Origin: Azohydromonas caseinilytica
GTDB lineage: Bacteria > Pseudomonadota > Gammaproteobacteria > Burkholderiales > Burkholderiaceae_C
Assembly (NCBI RefSeq): GCF_012927045.1
Contig: NZ_JABBFW010000012.1
Coordinates: 1 to 64,000, forward strand
Length of the DNA stretch: 64,000 nucleotides
Reading direction: 5' to 3'
The notes beneath the pieces are model-generated. The model ran no database searches and was not told where the DNA came from. It saw only the letters and a list, made by a program, of their open reading frames with translations. Of the stretch, positions 57,895-64,000 are shown in pieces (within the stretch, counting starts at the first letter, position 1; each line of letters begins with the position of its first letter). A program made the position numbers and the translations under genes.

Positions 57895-60015
57895 ATGTCC
57901 AACCCCTATTCCGCCCTGCTGCAGCCTGGCCGCATCGGCAGCCTCGAACTGCGCAACCGCATCGTCATGGCGCCCATGGGCTCCAACTTCGCCGAGAGCG
58001 ACGGCCATTGCGGCGAGCGCATCCAGGCCTACTACGAGGCGCGTGCCAAGGGCGGCGCCGGGCTGCTGACCATGGGCGTGTGCGGCGTGGCGTACCCGCA
58101 CGGCACCGGCGAGCCGTTCCAGGTCGGCGTGTCGCGAGACGAGTTCATCCCCGGGCTGGCCGGCGTGGCCGAGCGGGCGCACCGCCACGGCGCGAAGATC
58201 GCGATGCAGCTGCACCACGGCGGCAAGAACGCCGCGCAGGACCGCGCCCTGGGCCGGGAGGTGTGGGTGCCGTCGATGCCCAAGGCGCATGTGCCGTCCG
58301 GCATGGAGGCGGTGACGCCCGAGGAGCTGGCCACCTTCGTGGGCATCGGTCCGCACAAGCCGCGCATGCGCGTCATGGACCGCGCCGACATCGAGCAGCT
58401 GGTCGAATGGTTCGCCGCGGCCGCGGTACGCGCACGCCAGGCCGGCTTCGACGCCCTGGAAATCCACGGGGCGCACAACTACATCCTGGCCAACTTCCTC
58501 TCGCCTTACGCCAACCAGCGTGACGACGAGTACGGCGGCCCGCTGGAAAACCGCGCCCGGCTGCTGCTGCAGACGCTGGCCGCGGTGCGCGCCCGCGTCG
58601 GCCGGGACTTCCCGGTCTGGGTGCGGCTCGACGCCGCGGAGCTGCACACGCCCGGCGGCATCACGCTCGACGACGCCATCGCCACGGCCCGGCTGTGCGC
58701 GCAGGCGGGGGCGGACGCGATCAGCGTCTCCGCCTACGCGCTGATGGTCAGCGGCAGCGCGTTCACCGATGCGCCCATTCCCCAGCAGCCCGGCGCATTC
58801 CTGGACAACGCGGCCGCCATCCGCCGCGCGGTGAACGTGCCCGTCATCACCAGCGGCCGGCTCGAACCCGAGGCCGCGGCCCGGGCCGTCGAGGCCGGAC
58901 AGATCGACTTCGTGGCCATGGCGCGCAAGATGCTTGCCGACCCGGAGATCCCGATCAAGCTGGCCGAAAACCGGCCGCAGGACATCCGGCCCTGCATCTA
59001 CTGCTACGCCTGCGTCAGCGAGATCTTCGTCAACCGCCGCGTCAAGTGCGCGGTGAATCCCCAGACCGGCCACGAGCACGAGGCCGCCCTTGTGCCCGCC
59101 GCGGAGCCGAAGCACGTGCTGGTGGTCGGCGGCGGCCCGGCCGGCATGGAGACCGCGCGCGTGGCGGCGCTGCGCGGCCACCGCGTGACGCTGGTGGAGC
59201 GCAGCGACCGCCTGGGCGGCACGCTCTTCTTCGCGGCGCTGGCCTACCCGGAGAACGGCCGGCTGCTGGACCACCTCGTGGCCCAGGTGCGCCAGCTGCC
59301 CATCGAGCTGATGCTCAACACCGAGGCCGACGCCGCGCTGGTGCAGCGGCTGCGGCCCGACGCGATCGTCGTGGCCAGTGGCGCCCGCCGCGCCGCGCCG
59401 GCCATTCCCGGCGCGACCCAGAACCACGTCTGGAGCGGCGACGAGTTGCGCCGGCTGATGACGGGCGACGGCGCGGACGCGATCGCGCGGGCCAAGCTGA
59501 GCCTGGCCGAGCGGGCGCTGTTCAAGGCCGGCGGCATGCTGCGCGTGACGGACAGCACGCAGGCCATCCAGAGCCTGAGCAAGCTGTGGATGCCGCTGGG
59601 CAGGCGGGTGGTGGTCGTCGGCGGCGGCCTGGTGGGGCTGGAGCTGGCGGAGTTCCTGCTGGCGCGCGGGCGCGAGGTCACGGTGCTGGAGCCGGGCACG
59701 CATGCCGGGCGCGAGCTCTCCATCGTGCGGCGCTGGCGCGTGCTGGACGCGGTGCAGTCGCACGGCCGGCTGCACCTGCGCGCCTCGGTGCAAGGCATCG
59801 AGCGCGACGCGGTGCGCTGGACCGATGCGGCCGGCGCCGCGCAGCGCACCGCAGCCGACTCCGTGGTGCTCGCCCTGGGTGCCGAAGCCGACGACGGCGT
59901 GGCCCGCGCGCTGGAGGGCTGCGGCGTGCCGCTGCAGCGCATCGGCGACTGTGCCGGCCTGGGCTACATCGAGGGCGCGATGCGCGACGGCCACCGCGCC
60001 GGCCGCGAGGTGTGA
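57895..60015 (+). CDS. NADH:flavin oxidoreductase with 4Fe-4S centre (BaiH/2,4-dienoyl-CoA-reductase type)
   Basis: A 706-residue three-part enzyme. Residues 1 to about 350 are an old-yellow-enzyme FMN barrel (NRIVMAPMGSNFAE, HHGGKNAAQ, EIHGAHNYILANFLSPYANQ). Cys367, Cys370, Cys373 and Cys385 bind a 4Fe-4S cluster. The C-terminal part has FAD- and NAD-binding folds at about 407 (VLVVGGGPAGMETARVAA) and 569 (VVVVGGGLVGLELAEFLL). The layout equals that of 2,4-dienoyl-CoA reductase and of BaiCD/BaiH, which reduce steroid enone double bonds in bile-acid dehydroxylation. Here it might saturate a Delta4, Delta6 or side-chain dienoyl bond. It forms a single-gene unit with its own dyad (57819-57836). 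Confidence 0.88.
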   Translation: MSNPYSALLQPGRIGSLELRNRIVMAPMGSNFAESDGHCGERIQAYYEARAKGGAGLLTMGVCGVAYPHGTGEPFQVGVSRDEFIPGLAGVAERAHRHGAKIAMQLHHGGKNAAQDRALGREVWVPSMPKAHVPSGMEAVTPEELATFVGIGPHKPRMRVMDRADIEQLVEWFAAAAVRARQAGFDALEIHGAHNYILANFLSPYANQRDDEYGGPLENRARLLLQTLAAVRARVGRDFPVWVRLDAAELHTPGGITLDDAIATARLCAQAGADAISVSAYALMVSGSAFTDAPIPQQPGAFLDNAAAIRRAVNVPVITSGRLEPEAAARAVEAGQIDFVAMARKMLADPEIPIKLAENRPQDIRPCIYCYACVSEIFVNRRVKCAVNPQTGHEHEAALVPAAEPKHVLVVGGGPAGMETARVAALRGHRVTLVERSDRLGGTLFFAALAYPENGRLLDHLVAQVRQLPIELMLNTEADAALVQRLRPDAIVVASGARRAAPAIPGATQNHVWSGDELRRLMTGDGADAIARAKLSLAERALFKAGGMLRVTDSTQAIQSLSKLWMPLGRRVVVVGGGLVGLELAEFLLARGREVTVLEPGTHAGRELSIVRRWRVLDAVQSHGRLHLRASVQGIERDAVRWTDAAGAAQRTAADSVVLALGAEADDGVARALEGCGVPLQRIGDCAGLGYIEGAMRDGHRAGREV

Positions 60016-60077
60016 GCGGCGGCCGGACATCACGGGCCTGGAGGTTGCCGGCGCATCCATGAGGGCGCCGCCGGCCC

Positions 60078-60095
60078 TCGTCCGAACGGGGTATG
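60078..60095 (+). promoter_or_regulatory. steroid-regulon dyad, copy 13 (degenerate right arm)
   Basis: TCGTCCGAACGGGGTATG on the + strand, 69 bases before the KshA-like start. The left arm CGTCCGAACGG is perfect; the right arm reads GGGGTATG in place of GGACGATG. Position and orientation agree with the other copies. Confidence 0.52.
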
Positions 60096-60164
60096 CGGGC
60101 GCGCGGGCGGGCGTCGAACATCGTCACGGCGCTTCGCCCCCTACCACCACCTTTGAGGACCCTG

Positions 60165-61274
60165 ATGGCCACCACCAAGGATTACCGGCTCGGTGAATAC
60201 ACCTTCCCGCGCGGCTGGTTCATGATCGCCGACGCCCGGGAGCTCGACACGCACAAGCCGCTGGCCGTGCGCTTCTTCGGCAAGGACTTCGCGCTGTACC
60301 GCGGACGCGCCACCGGCAAGGTGGTGCTGCTCGACGCGTACTGCCCGCACATGAAGACGCACCTGGCCGCGCCCAACAACACGAGCTACGTCATCGTCGA
60401 TGGTGGCGGCAGCAACGTCGAGGGCGACGGCATCCGCTGTCCGTACCACGCGTGGCGCTTCGGCCCCGACGGCAAGTGCGACGACATCCCGTACCACCAG
60501 GGCCCGATCCCGGCCGCGGCGTGCGTCAAGAGCTGGACCGTGCGCGAGAGCCTGGGCGCCATCTGGTTGTGGCACGACCCCGAGGGCGGCGAGCCGCAGT
60601 GGGAACACCCCAGCTTCCCGGAGTACGAGGACCCGGCCTGGGTCCCGGGCCACTGGGACCACCTGGGTCTGCTGAACCAGCATGCGCAGGAGGTGGTGGA
60701 CAACATCTGCGACTACGGGCACCTGGGCCCGATCCACGGCTCCACCGTCGAGCGCTTCGAGTGCGAGTTCGAAGGCCACCAGGCGACGCAGCGCCAGTGC
60801 GGCGGCCACCGCACCCTGGTGGGCCCGGACGGCGTGAGCGCCATCCTGCACACGATCACGACCTACCACGGCCCCGGCGTGCTGGTGTCGAAGATGACCG
60901 GCCTGTTCGACTCGCTGCTGCTGATCATGCACACGCCGGTGGACGACGGCAGCGTCAAGGTTTGGCACTCGCTCATCGTCAAGTCGCCGTCGGGCAGCGC
61001 GCGCACCACGGTGGCCGACAGGGTGACGGCCAAGCAGTACCAGGAAGCCAGCCGCCTGGCCTTTGCGCAGGACTTCGAGGTCTGGGTCAACAAGGCGCCC
61101 TGCCTCAACGGCCTGTTTCTGCCCAGCGACGGCCCGTTCATGAAGGCCCGCATCTGGTACCGGCAGTTCTACAACCCGCGCGCCATGCAGCGCGAGTTCC
61201 TGGACCAGTGCGAAGGCCTGTACGTGCCCAAGGGCGCGGTGCCCTACACGCAGCGAACGGCGGAACCGGCCTGA
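60165..61274 (+). CDS. kshA: Rieske-type 3-ketosteroid 9alpha-hydroxylase oxygenase, KshA-like
   Basis: A 369-residue Rieske non-haem iron oxygenase. The 2Fe-2S ligands are Cys60, His62, Cys92 and His95 (YCPHMKTHL and IRCPYHAWRFG). The mononuclear iron site is Asp183-His186-His191 in the run NICDYGHLGPIHG, with a later acidic ligand in FAQDFEVWVNKAP. The pattern D-x2-H-x4-H and the FYNPRAM end section match KshA, which hydroxylates C9 of 3-ketosteroids and so triggers ring B opening. Electrons would come from the KshB-like reductase encoded at 24687-25730. GAGGAC stands six bases before the ATG at 60165. The linker between the two Rieske pairs (29 residues) is longer than usual. Confidence 0.9.
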   Translation: MATTKDYRLGEYTFPRGWFMIADARELDTHKPLAVRFFGKDFALYRGRATGKVVLLDAYCPHMKTHLAAPNNTSYVIVDGGGSNVEGDGIRCPYHAWRFGPDGKCDDIPYHQGPIPAAACVKSWTVRESLGAIWLWHDPEGGEPQWEHPSFPEYEDPAWVPGHWDHLGLLNQHAQEVVDNICDYGHLGPIHGSTVERFECEFEGHQATQRQCGGHRTLVGPDGVSAILHTITTYHGPGVLVSKMTGLFDSLLLIMHTPVDDGSVKVWHSLIVKSPSGSARTTVADRVTAKQYQEASRLAFAQDFEVWVNKAPCLNGLFLPSDGPFMKARIWYRQFYNPRAMQREFLDQCEGLYVPKGAVPYTQRTAEPA

Positions 61275-61303
61275 TGCCGACTCGCGCTTGTTGATGAAGT
61301 ATT

Positions 61304-61335
61304 CCGTTCGTCCTGAGGTATCGAAGGATGAACGG
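61304..61335. repeat. REP-like repeat, copy A
   Basis: CCGTTC and GAACGG bracket an inner TCC/GGA pair and the phrase CTGAGGTATCGAAGG. It lies 29 bases past the kshA stop and resembles dispersed repeats of Burkholderiales genomes. It could help end kshA transcription. Confidence 0.6.
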
Positions 61336-61370
61336 CCTCCGCCGTGGTGCTGCCATCGCAGCCTGTCGGA

Positions 61371-61431
61371 TTCGTACTTCGATGCGCCGTAAGGCGCACC
61401 CTGCCCTGAGGTACCGAAGGGTCAGTACGAA
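61371..61431. repeat. REP-like repeat, copy B
   Basis: TTCGTACT (61371-61378) and AGTACGAA (61424-61431) form the outer stem of a larger hairpin; GCGCC/GGCGC pairs lie inside. It repeats the phrase CTGAGGTACCGAAGG of copy A with one base changed. It lies between kshA and the EthD gene. Confidence 0.55.
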
Positions 61432-61493
61432 CGGGTCATTTCATGACCAAACTGAATTCGGAATGAGCGGCTGAACCCGCAGCGCGAAACGAC

Positions 61494-61519
61494 AACGGCC
61501 TGCCATCTGGCAGGCCGTT
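61494..61519 (-). terminator. hairpin terminator after the EthD gene
   Basis: AACGGCCTGCC and GGCAGGCCGTT form an eleven-base-pair perfect stem around ATCT. On the minus strand GTCGTTTCG follows, a weak T-tract. It lies just past the stop of the EthD-domain gene. Confidence 0.6.
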
Positions 61520-61530
61520 GCGCGCGGCAT

Positions 61531-62220
61531 CTATGGGCGGCTGTGCGTGACGTGGGTGAACATGAACACCGAGCGCGCCGGGTCGCACATGCCGGCCAGC
61601 GCGGCGGGCAGCCTGGCCTGGAGGCCACCGGGCCCGAAGGCCGCCACGGCGGCGGCCGGCGTGTCGAACCACCACTCGGCGATGCCGTCGAAGTCGTAGC
61701 CCGGCGGCGGCGTGTGCTCCACGCGGTTGTGGACGACCCGCGTGGCGTGCCGCAATGCCGGCGCATCGAGCCAGGGCTCGGGCTCGCCGGCGCACCAGGC
61801 CGCGTCGAACCCGGCCTTCGACAGCGCCGTGGGCCGCCGCACGAAGGCGATGACGGCGCTGCCGCCGCGCGCGCCATCGCGCAGCACGCGCTCCCGGCCC
61901 ACCAGCGCGAAGTCCCGCACGTAGCCGGCGAACACCCGCGGCTCGTCGGGCCGCATCACGGCCAGCGTCTCGGAATCGTTCCAGATGTCGCGGGCGGACT
62001 CGCCGTCGCGCAGCGCCAGCAGCGCCACACCGTCGTGGTCGGCGCTGGCGCCGGGCAGCGCCAGGTCCAGCACCCTCGAACATTGCGCCACGGCCAGCAC
62101 GCGGTCCTGCACGTTGCGGCAGGCGCGGCCAAGCGCCGAGTGCTCGCGCCAGGCTTGCGCGAACGCTTGCGGGGCCAGCGCCGGGTTGCGGCGGGCCAGG
62201 TAGATCATCTTCCAACTCAA
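61531..62220 (-). CDS. tandem EthD-domain protein
   Basis: A protein of about 229 residues with two EthD/dimeric alpha-beta-barrel halves. The first begins KMIYLARRNPALAPQAFAQA and the second VIAFVRRPTALSKAGFDAAW; both show the strand-loop-helix opening of EthD domains. EthD proteins occur beside oxygenase systems, but their reaction is mostly unknown. The TTG at 62220 is preferred: GGAGAAG lies eight bases ahead and the resulting N-terminus, (M)SWKMIYLARR, fits the family; ATG 62208 and TTG 62244 are alternatives. It follows the MFS gene at 62263 by about 40 bases and probably shares its promoter. Confidence 0.75.
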   Translation of the reverse strand: MSWKMIYLARRNPALAPQAFAQAWREHSALGRACRNVQDRVLAVAQCSRVLDLALPGASADHDGVALLALRDGESARDIWNDSETLAVMRPDEPRVFAGYVRDFALVGRERVLRDGARGGSAVIAFVRRPTALSKAGFDAAWCAGEPEPWLDAPALRHATRVVHNRVEHTPPPGYDFDGIAEWWFDTPAAAVAAFGPGGLQARLPAALAGMCDPARSVFMFTHVTHSRP

Positions 62221-62262
62221 GGGGCTTCTCCGCTCGACAGACAACGGCCGGGCCCGTCGGCG

Positions 62263-63603
62263 TCAGCGCGCGGGCAGGCCCTTTTCAGGTAGCGCCACGG
62301 CCTGGACGGTCTGGGGCATCGACGAGGCTTGCCGGGCGGCCGGATAGGCCCGCAGCCCGCGCAGCAGCATCAGCAGGCAGGGCAACAGCATCGCCATGGC
62401 GCCCAGCAGGGCCCAGCGCAGGCTCTCGCCCGGGGTCGCGTCCAGGCCCAGGCGCGCGAGGTGGTCGCTGAGCCAGCCCACGCCTACCGGCCCCAGGCCG
62501 GTGCCCACCACCGCGCCGGCCATCAGCATCATGGCGTTGGCGGTGGCCCGGCGCCGCGGCGGCACGACCAGGCTCAAGGCCGCGTACACGGGCGCAGCCC
62601 ACCAGGAGACGAACAGCGAGAACCCGGCCACCAGCGCCACCGCCGGCACCAGCGCGCCGGCAGGCAGCAGCAGGTAGCCCACGCCGCAAGGCAATGCCAG
62701 CCCCATGCCGAGCAGGGGCACGCCCAGCTGCCAGCGCAGGTCGCGGCGCGTGAGCCGGTCGGCCAGCGCGCCGGCCCAGAGGCTGCCCACGACGGAGCTC
62801 AGCGCGGCCACGGTCGAAACCATGCCCGCGGCCTGCAGGTCCAGGCCGTGGCGCCGCACCAGCAGCGACAGGTTCCAGGCACCGAAGCCGTAGCCGGCCA
62901 CCAGCGCGAACGCGGTGGCCAGGATCAGGCTGCGCGCCACGGGCATGCTCCAGATCTCGGCCACGCCGCCCCGTGCCGCGGCAGCGGCGGCACCGGCATG
63001 CACGGCCTTGGGCAAGGCCCTGACGGTCAGGCGCAGCACCAGCGCCATCACCAGGGACGCCGCGCCCACCAGCGCCACCGTGGTGCGCCAGCCGTAGCGC
63101 TGCGCGAGCCAGGCGCCCACCAGCAGCGCCAGCAGCGCGCCGAGGCTGGCGCCGGCGCTGAACACGCTCATCACCCGGGAGCGCTGCTCCGGCGGGTACA
63201 GCTCGGCCAGCAGCGCCATGGACGCCGGGCCGGCACCGGCATCGCTGAGCGCGCCGCCCGCGCGCGTGGCCATCAGCGACCAGGCGCCTGTCGTCATGGC
63301 CCCCAGCGCCCCGAGCGCGCCGCCCAGGCCGCGGCACCAGGCCACGACGCTGCGCCGCTCCAGCCGATCGGCCAGCCGGCCCATGGGCACGCCCAGCACC
63401 GCAAAGGCCAGTGCATAGCCCAGGCCCGTGACCAGCCCGACCTGCAGGTCGCTGAGCCCGAACTCGGCCTTGACCGGCGTGATGAGCACCGCCAGCACCT
63501 GGCGGTCCATGAACGCCAGCGCCGACAGCAGCGTCAGCAGCACCAGCGTGTAGCGCGAGCCGGTGGACGCAGGCACCGGCGGCTGATCGGTCCTGGGGAG
63601 CAT
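62263..63603 (-). CDS. MFS transporter (spinster-like)
   Basis: A 446-residue major facilitator with about twelve helices. Helix 1 carries LLSALAFMDRQVLAVLITPV and the 2-3 loop GVPMGRLADRLERR; an MFS arginine motif pair recurs in the second half (WAGALADRLTRRDLRWQLG). It is a paralogue of the MFS proteins at 5584 and 63615. It would move a hydrophobic acid or steroid across the inner membrane; direction and substrate are unknown. The ATG at 63603 stands 11 bases after the stop of the next MFS gene. The longer frame to 63900 is a shadow of that gene. Confidence 0.87.
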   Translation of the reverse strand: MLPRTDQPPVPASTGSRYTLVLLTLLSALAFMDRQVLAVLITPVKAEFGLSDLQVGLVTGLGYALAFAVLGVPMGRLADRLERRSVVAWCRGLGGALGALGAMTTGAWSLMATRAGGALSDAGAGPASMALLAELYPPEQRSRVMSVFSAGASLGALLALLVGAWLAQRYGWRTTVALVGAASLVMALVLRLTVRALPKAVHAGAAAAAARGGVAEIWSMPVARSLILATAFALVAGYGFGAWNLSLLVRRHGLDLQAAGMVSTVAALSSVVGSLWAGALADRLTRRDLRWQLGVPLLGMGLALPCGVGYLLLPAGALVPAVALVAGFSLFVSWWAAPVYAALSLVVPPRRRATANAMMLMAGAVVGTGLGPVGVGWLSDHLARLGLDATPGESLRWALLGAMAMLLPCLLMLLRGLRAYPAARQASSMPQTVQAVALPEKGLPAR

Positions 63604-63614
63604 CGGCCGCCCCT

Positions 63615-64000
63615 TCAGGCCGGGGACGGTGCGGCGCGCTCGCGCGCATACGCCCGCAGCGCCAGCACGAACGCCACGGCACCCAGCGCGTAGCAGCCGC
63701 CCGAGCTGGCAGCCAGCGCCCAGCGCAGCGCCTCCTGGCCCAGCGCGGGCACCAGCGCGTCGCTGAGCGCTCCCGTGAACAACGGGCCCAGCCCGCCGCC
63801 GACCATCGTCATCCCGAGGTTGAAGAACGCCAGGGCGGTGACGCGGCGGTGCGGCGCGATGAGCTCCGCCAGCACCGCGTACACCGGCGCGGTCCACCAC
63901 ACCGCGAACACGCCGAACAGCAGGTAGGCGGCAACGGCCCGGGGCACGGCCACGTCGCCGAGGGTCCAGCCCGTGCCCGCCGGCCAGGCGAAGAAGGCCA
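63615..64000 (-). CDS. MFS transporter, C-terminal part (cut by the window edge)
   Basis: The last about 127 residues of a third MFS carrier; the 5' part lies beyond the right edge. The visible part runs AFFAWPAGTGWTLGDVAVPR, then LLFGVFAVWWTAPVYAVLAE, GMTMVGGGLGPLFTGALSD and the final helix ALGAVAFVLALRAYARE. It aligns by eye with the C-terminal quarter of the gene at 5584 (FFASWWPPLSYSAVS... GPLVTGALSDWL). The frame stays open to base 64000, so the Met at 63953 is internal. It is probably the upstream gene of an MFS-MFS-EthD operon. Confidence 0.85.
   Translation of the reverse strand, partial: AFFAWPAGTGWTLGDVAVPRAVAAYLLFGVFAVWWTAPVYAVLAELIAPHRRVTALAFFNLGMTMVGGGLGPLFTGALSDALVPALGQEALRWALAASSGGCYALGAVAFVLALRAYARERAAPSPA

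Noticed and set aside
1-64000. CRISPR arrays, tRNA or rRNA genes, insertion sequences, phage genes
   Set aside because: No regularly spaced repeats, no tRNA-like cloverleaf or rRNA segments, and no transposase or integrase frames were seen.

Overview
The window is about 69% GC by eye and almost fully coding, with tightly packed operons, GAGG-type ribosome sites and GTG/TTG starts in places. Gene families and style suggest a betaproteobacterium of the order Burkholderiales, close to Comamonadaceae; this is inference from protein families, since no rRNA or tRNA is present. Nearly everything from about 1 to 62 kb fits one theme: aerobic breakdown of steroids, probably bile-acid or sterol-type compounds that carry a side chain.

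Layout. 1-3.0 kb: start of a transhydrogenase gene, then EtfA/EtfB with a crotonase. 3.1-7.8 kb: SDR, aldehyde dehydrogenase, MFS carrier and SDR. 7.8-9.0 kb: a LuxR-type regulator. 9.1-18.6 kb: a nine-gene minus-strand operon that matches the ring C/D pathway (IpdA, IpdB, crotonase, IpdC-like flavoprotein, EchA20-like crotonase, two acyl-CoA dehydrogenases, FadA6-like thiolase) and ends in a Tat-exported amidase. 18.8-20.9 kb: SDR, SDR and a BaiE-like SnoaL protein. 21.0-31.3 kb: operon of HsaA-like hydroxylase, KstD, a second FAD dehydrogenase, 3beta/17beta-hydroxysteroid dehydrogenase, KshB-like reductase, FadD3-like ligase and a PQQ/cytochrome c dehydrogenase, divergent from the HsaB-like flavin reductase. 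32.6-34.8 kb: an apparently unrelated NCS1 permease with a GntR regulator. 34.9-44.9 kb: an Ltp-type thiolase with a DUF35-MaoC partner, then a presumed envelope module (YCF48 propeller, RND permease, DUF1302 barrel, DUF1329 protein, small secreted protein) around a decayed toxin-antitoxin locus. 45.1-57.7 kb: an eleven-gene side-chain operon (two CoA ligases, four acyl-CoA dehydrogenases, MaoC, MaoC-DUF35, Ltp2-type aldolase, SDR, metallo-hydrolase). 57.9-61.3 kb: an old-yellow-enzyme/4Fe-4S reductase and the KshA-like Rieske oxygenase. 61.5-64 kb: EthD protein and two MFS carriers, the last cut by the window edge.

How they work together. The 3beta/17beta-HSD and KstD would make 1,4-diene-3-ones. 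KshA with its reductase would 9alpha-hydroxylate and open ring B. HsaA/HsaB would hydroxylate the aromatised ring A. The CoA ligases, dehydrogenase pairs, MaoC proteins and Ltp2-like aldolases would shorten the side chain. The FadD3/IpdABC/EchA20/FadA6 set would finish rings C and D. EtfAB would collect electrons from the acyl-CoA dehydrogenases. HsaC, HsaD and HsaEFG homologues are not in the window.

The most notable unlabelled signal is a recurrent dyad, consensus TAGTCC-N3-CGGACGATG read toward the gene, found at 13 positions. It lies about 54-98 bases before the start codon of nearly every steroid transcription unit and is absent before the NCS1/GntR unit. It looks like the operator of a cluster-wide regulon, with the LuxR-type protein at 7.8-9.0 kb as the first candidate for its binding protein. 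No database search or alignment was run; family names rest on recognised motifs and remembered family sequences.
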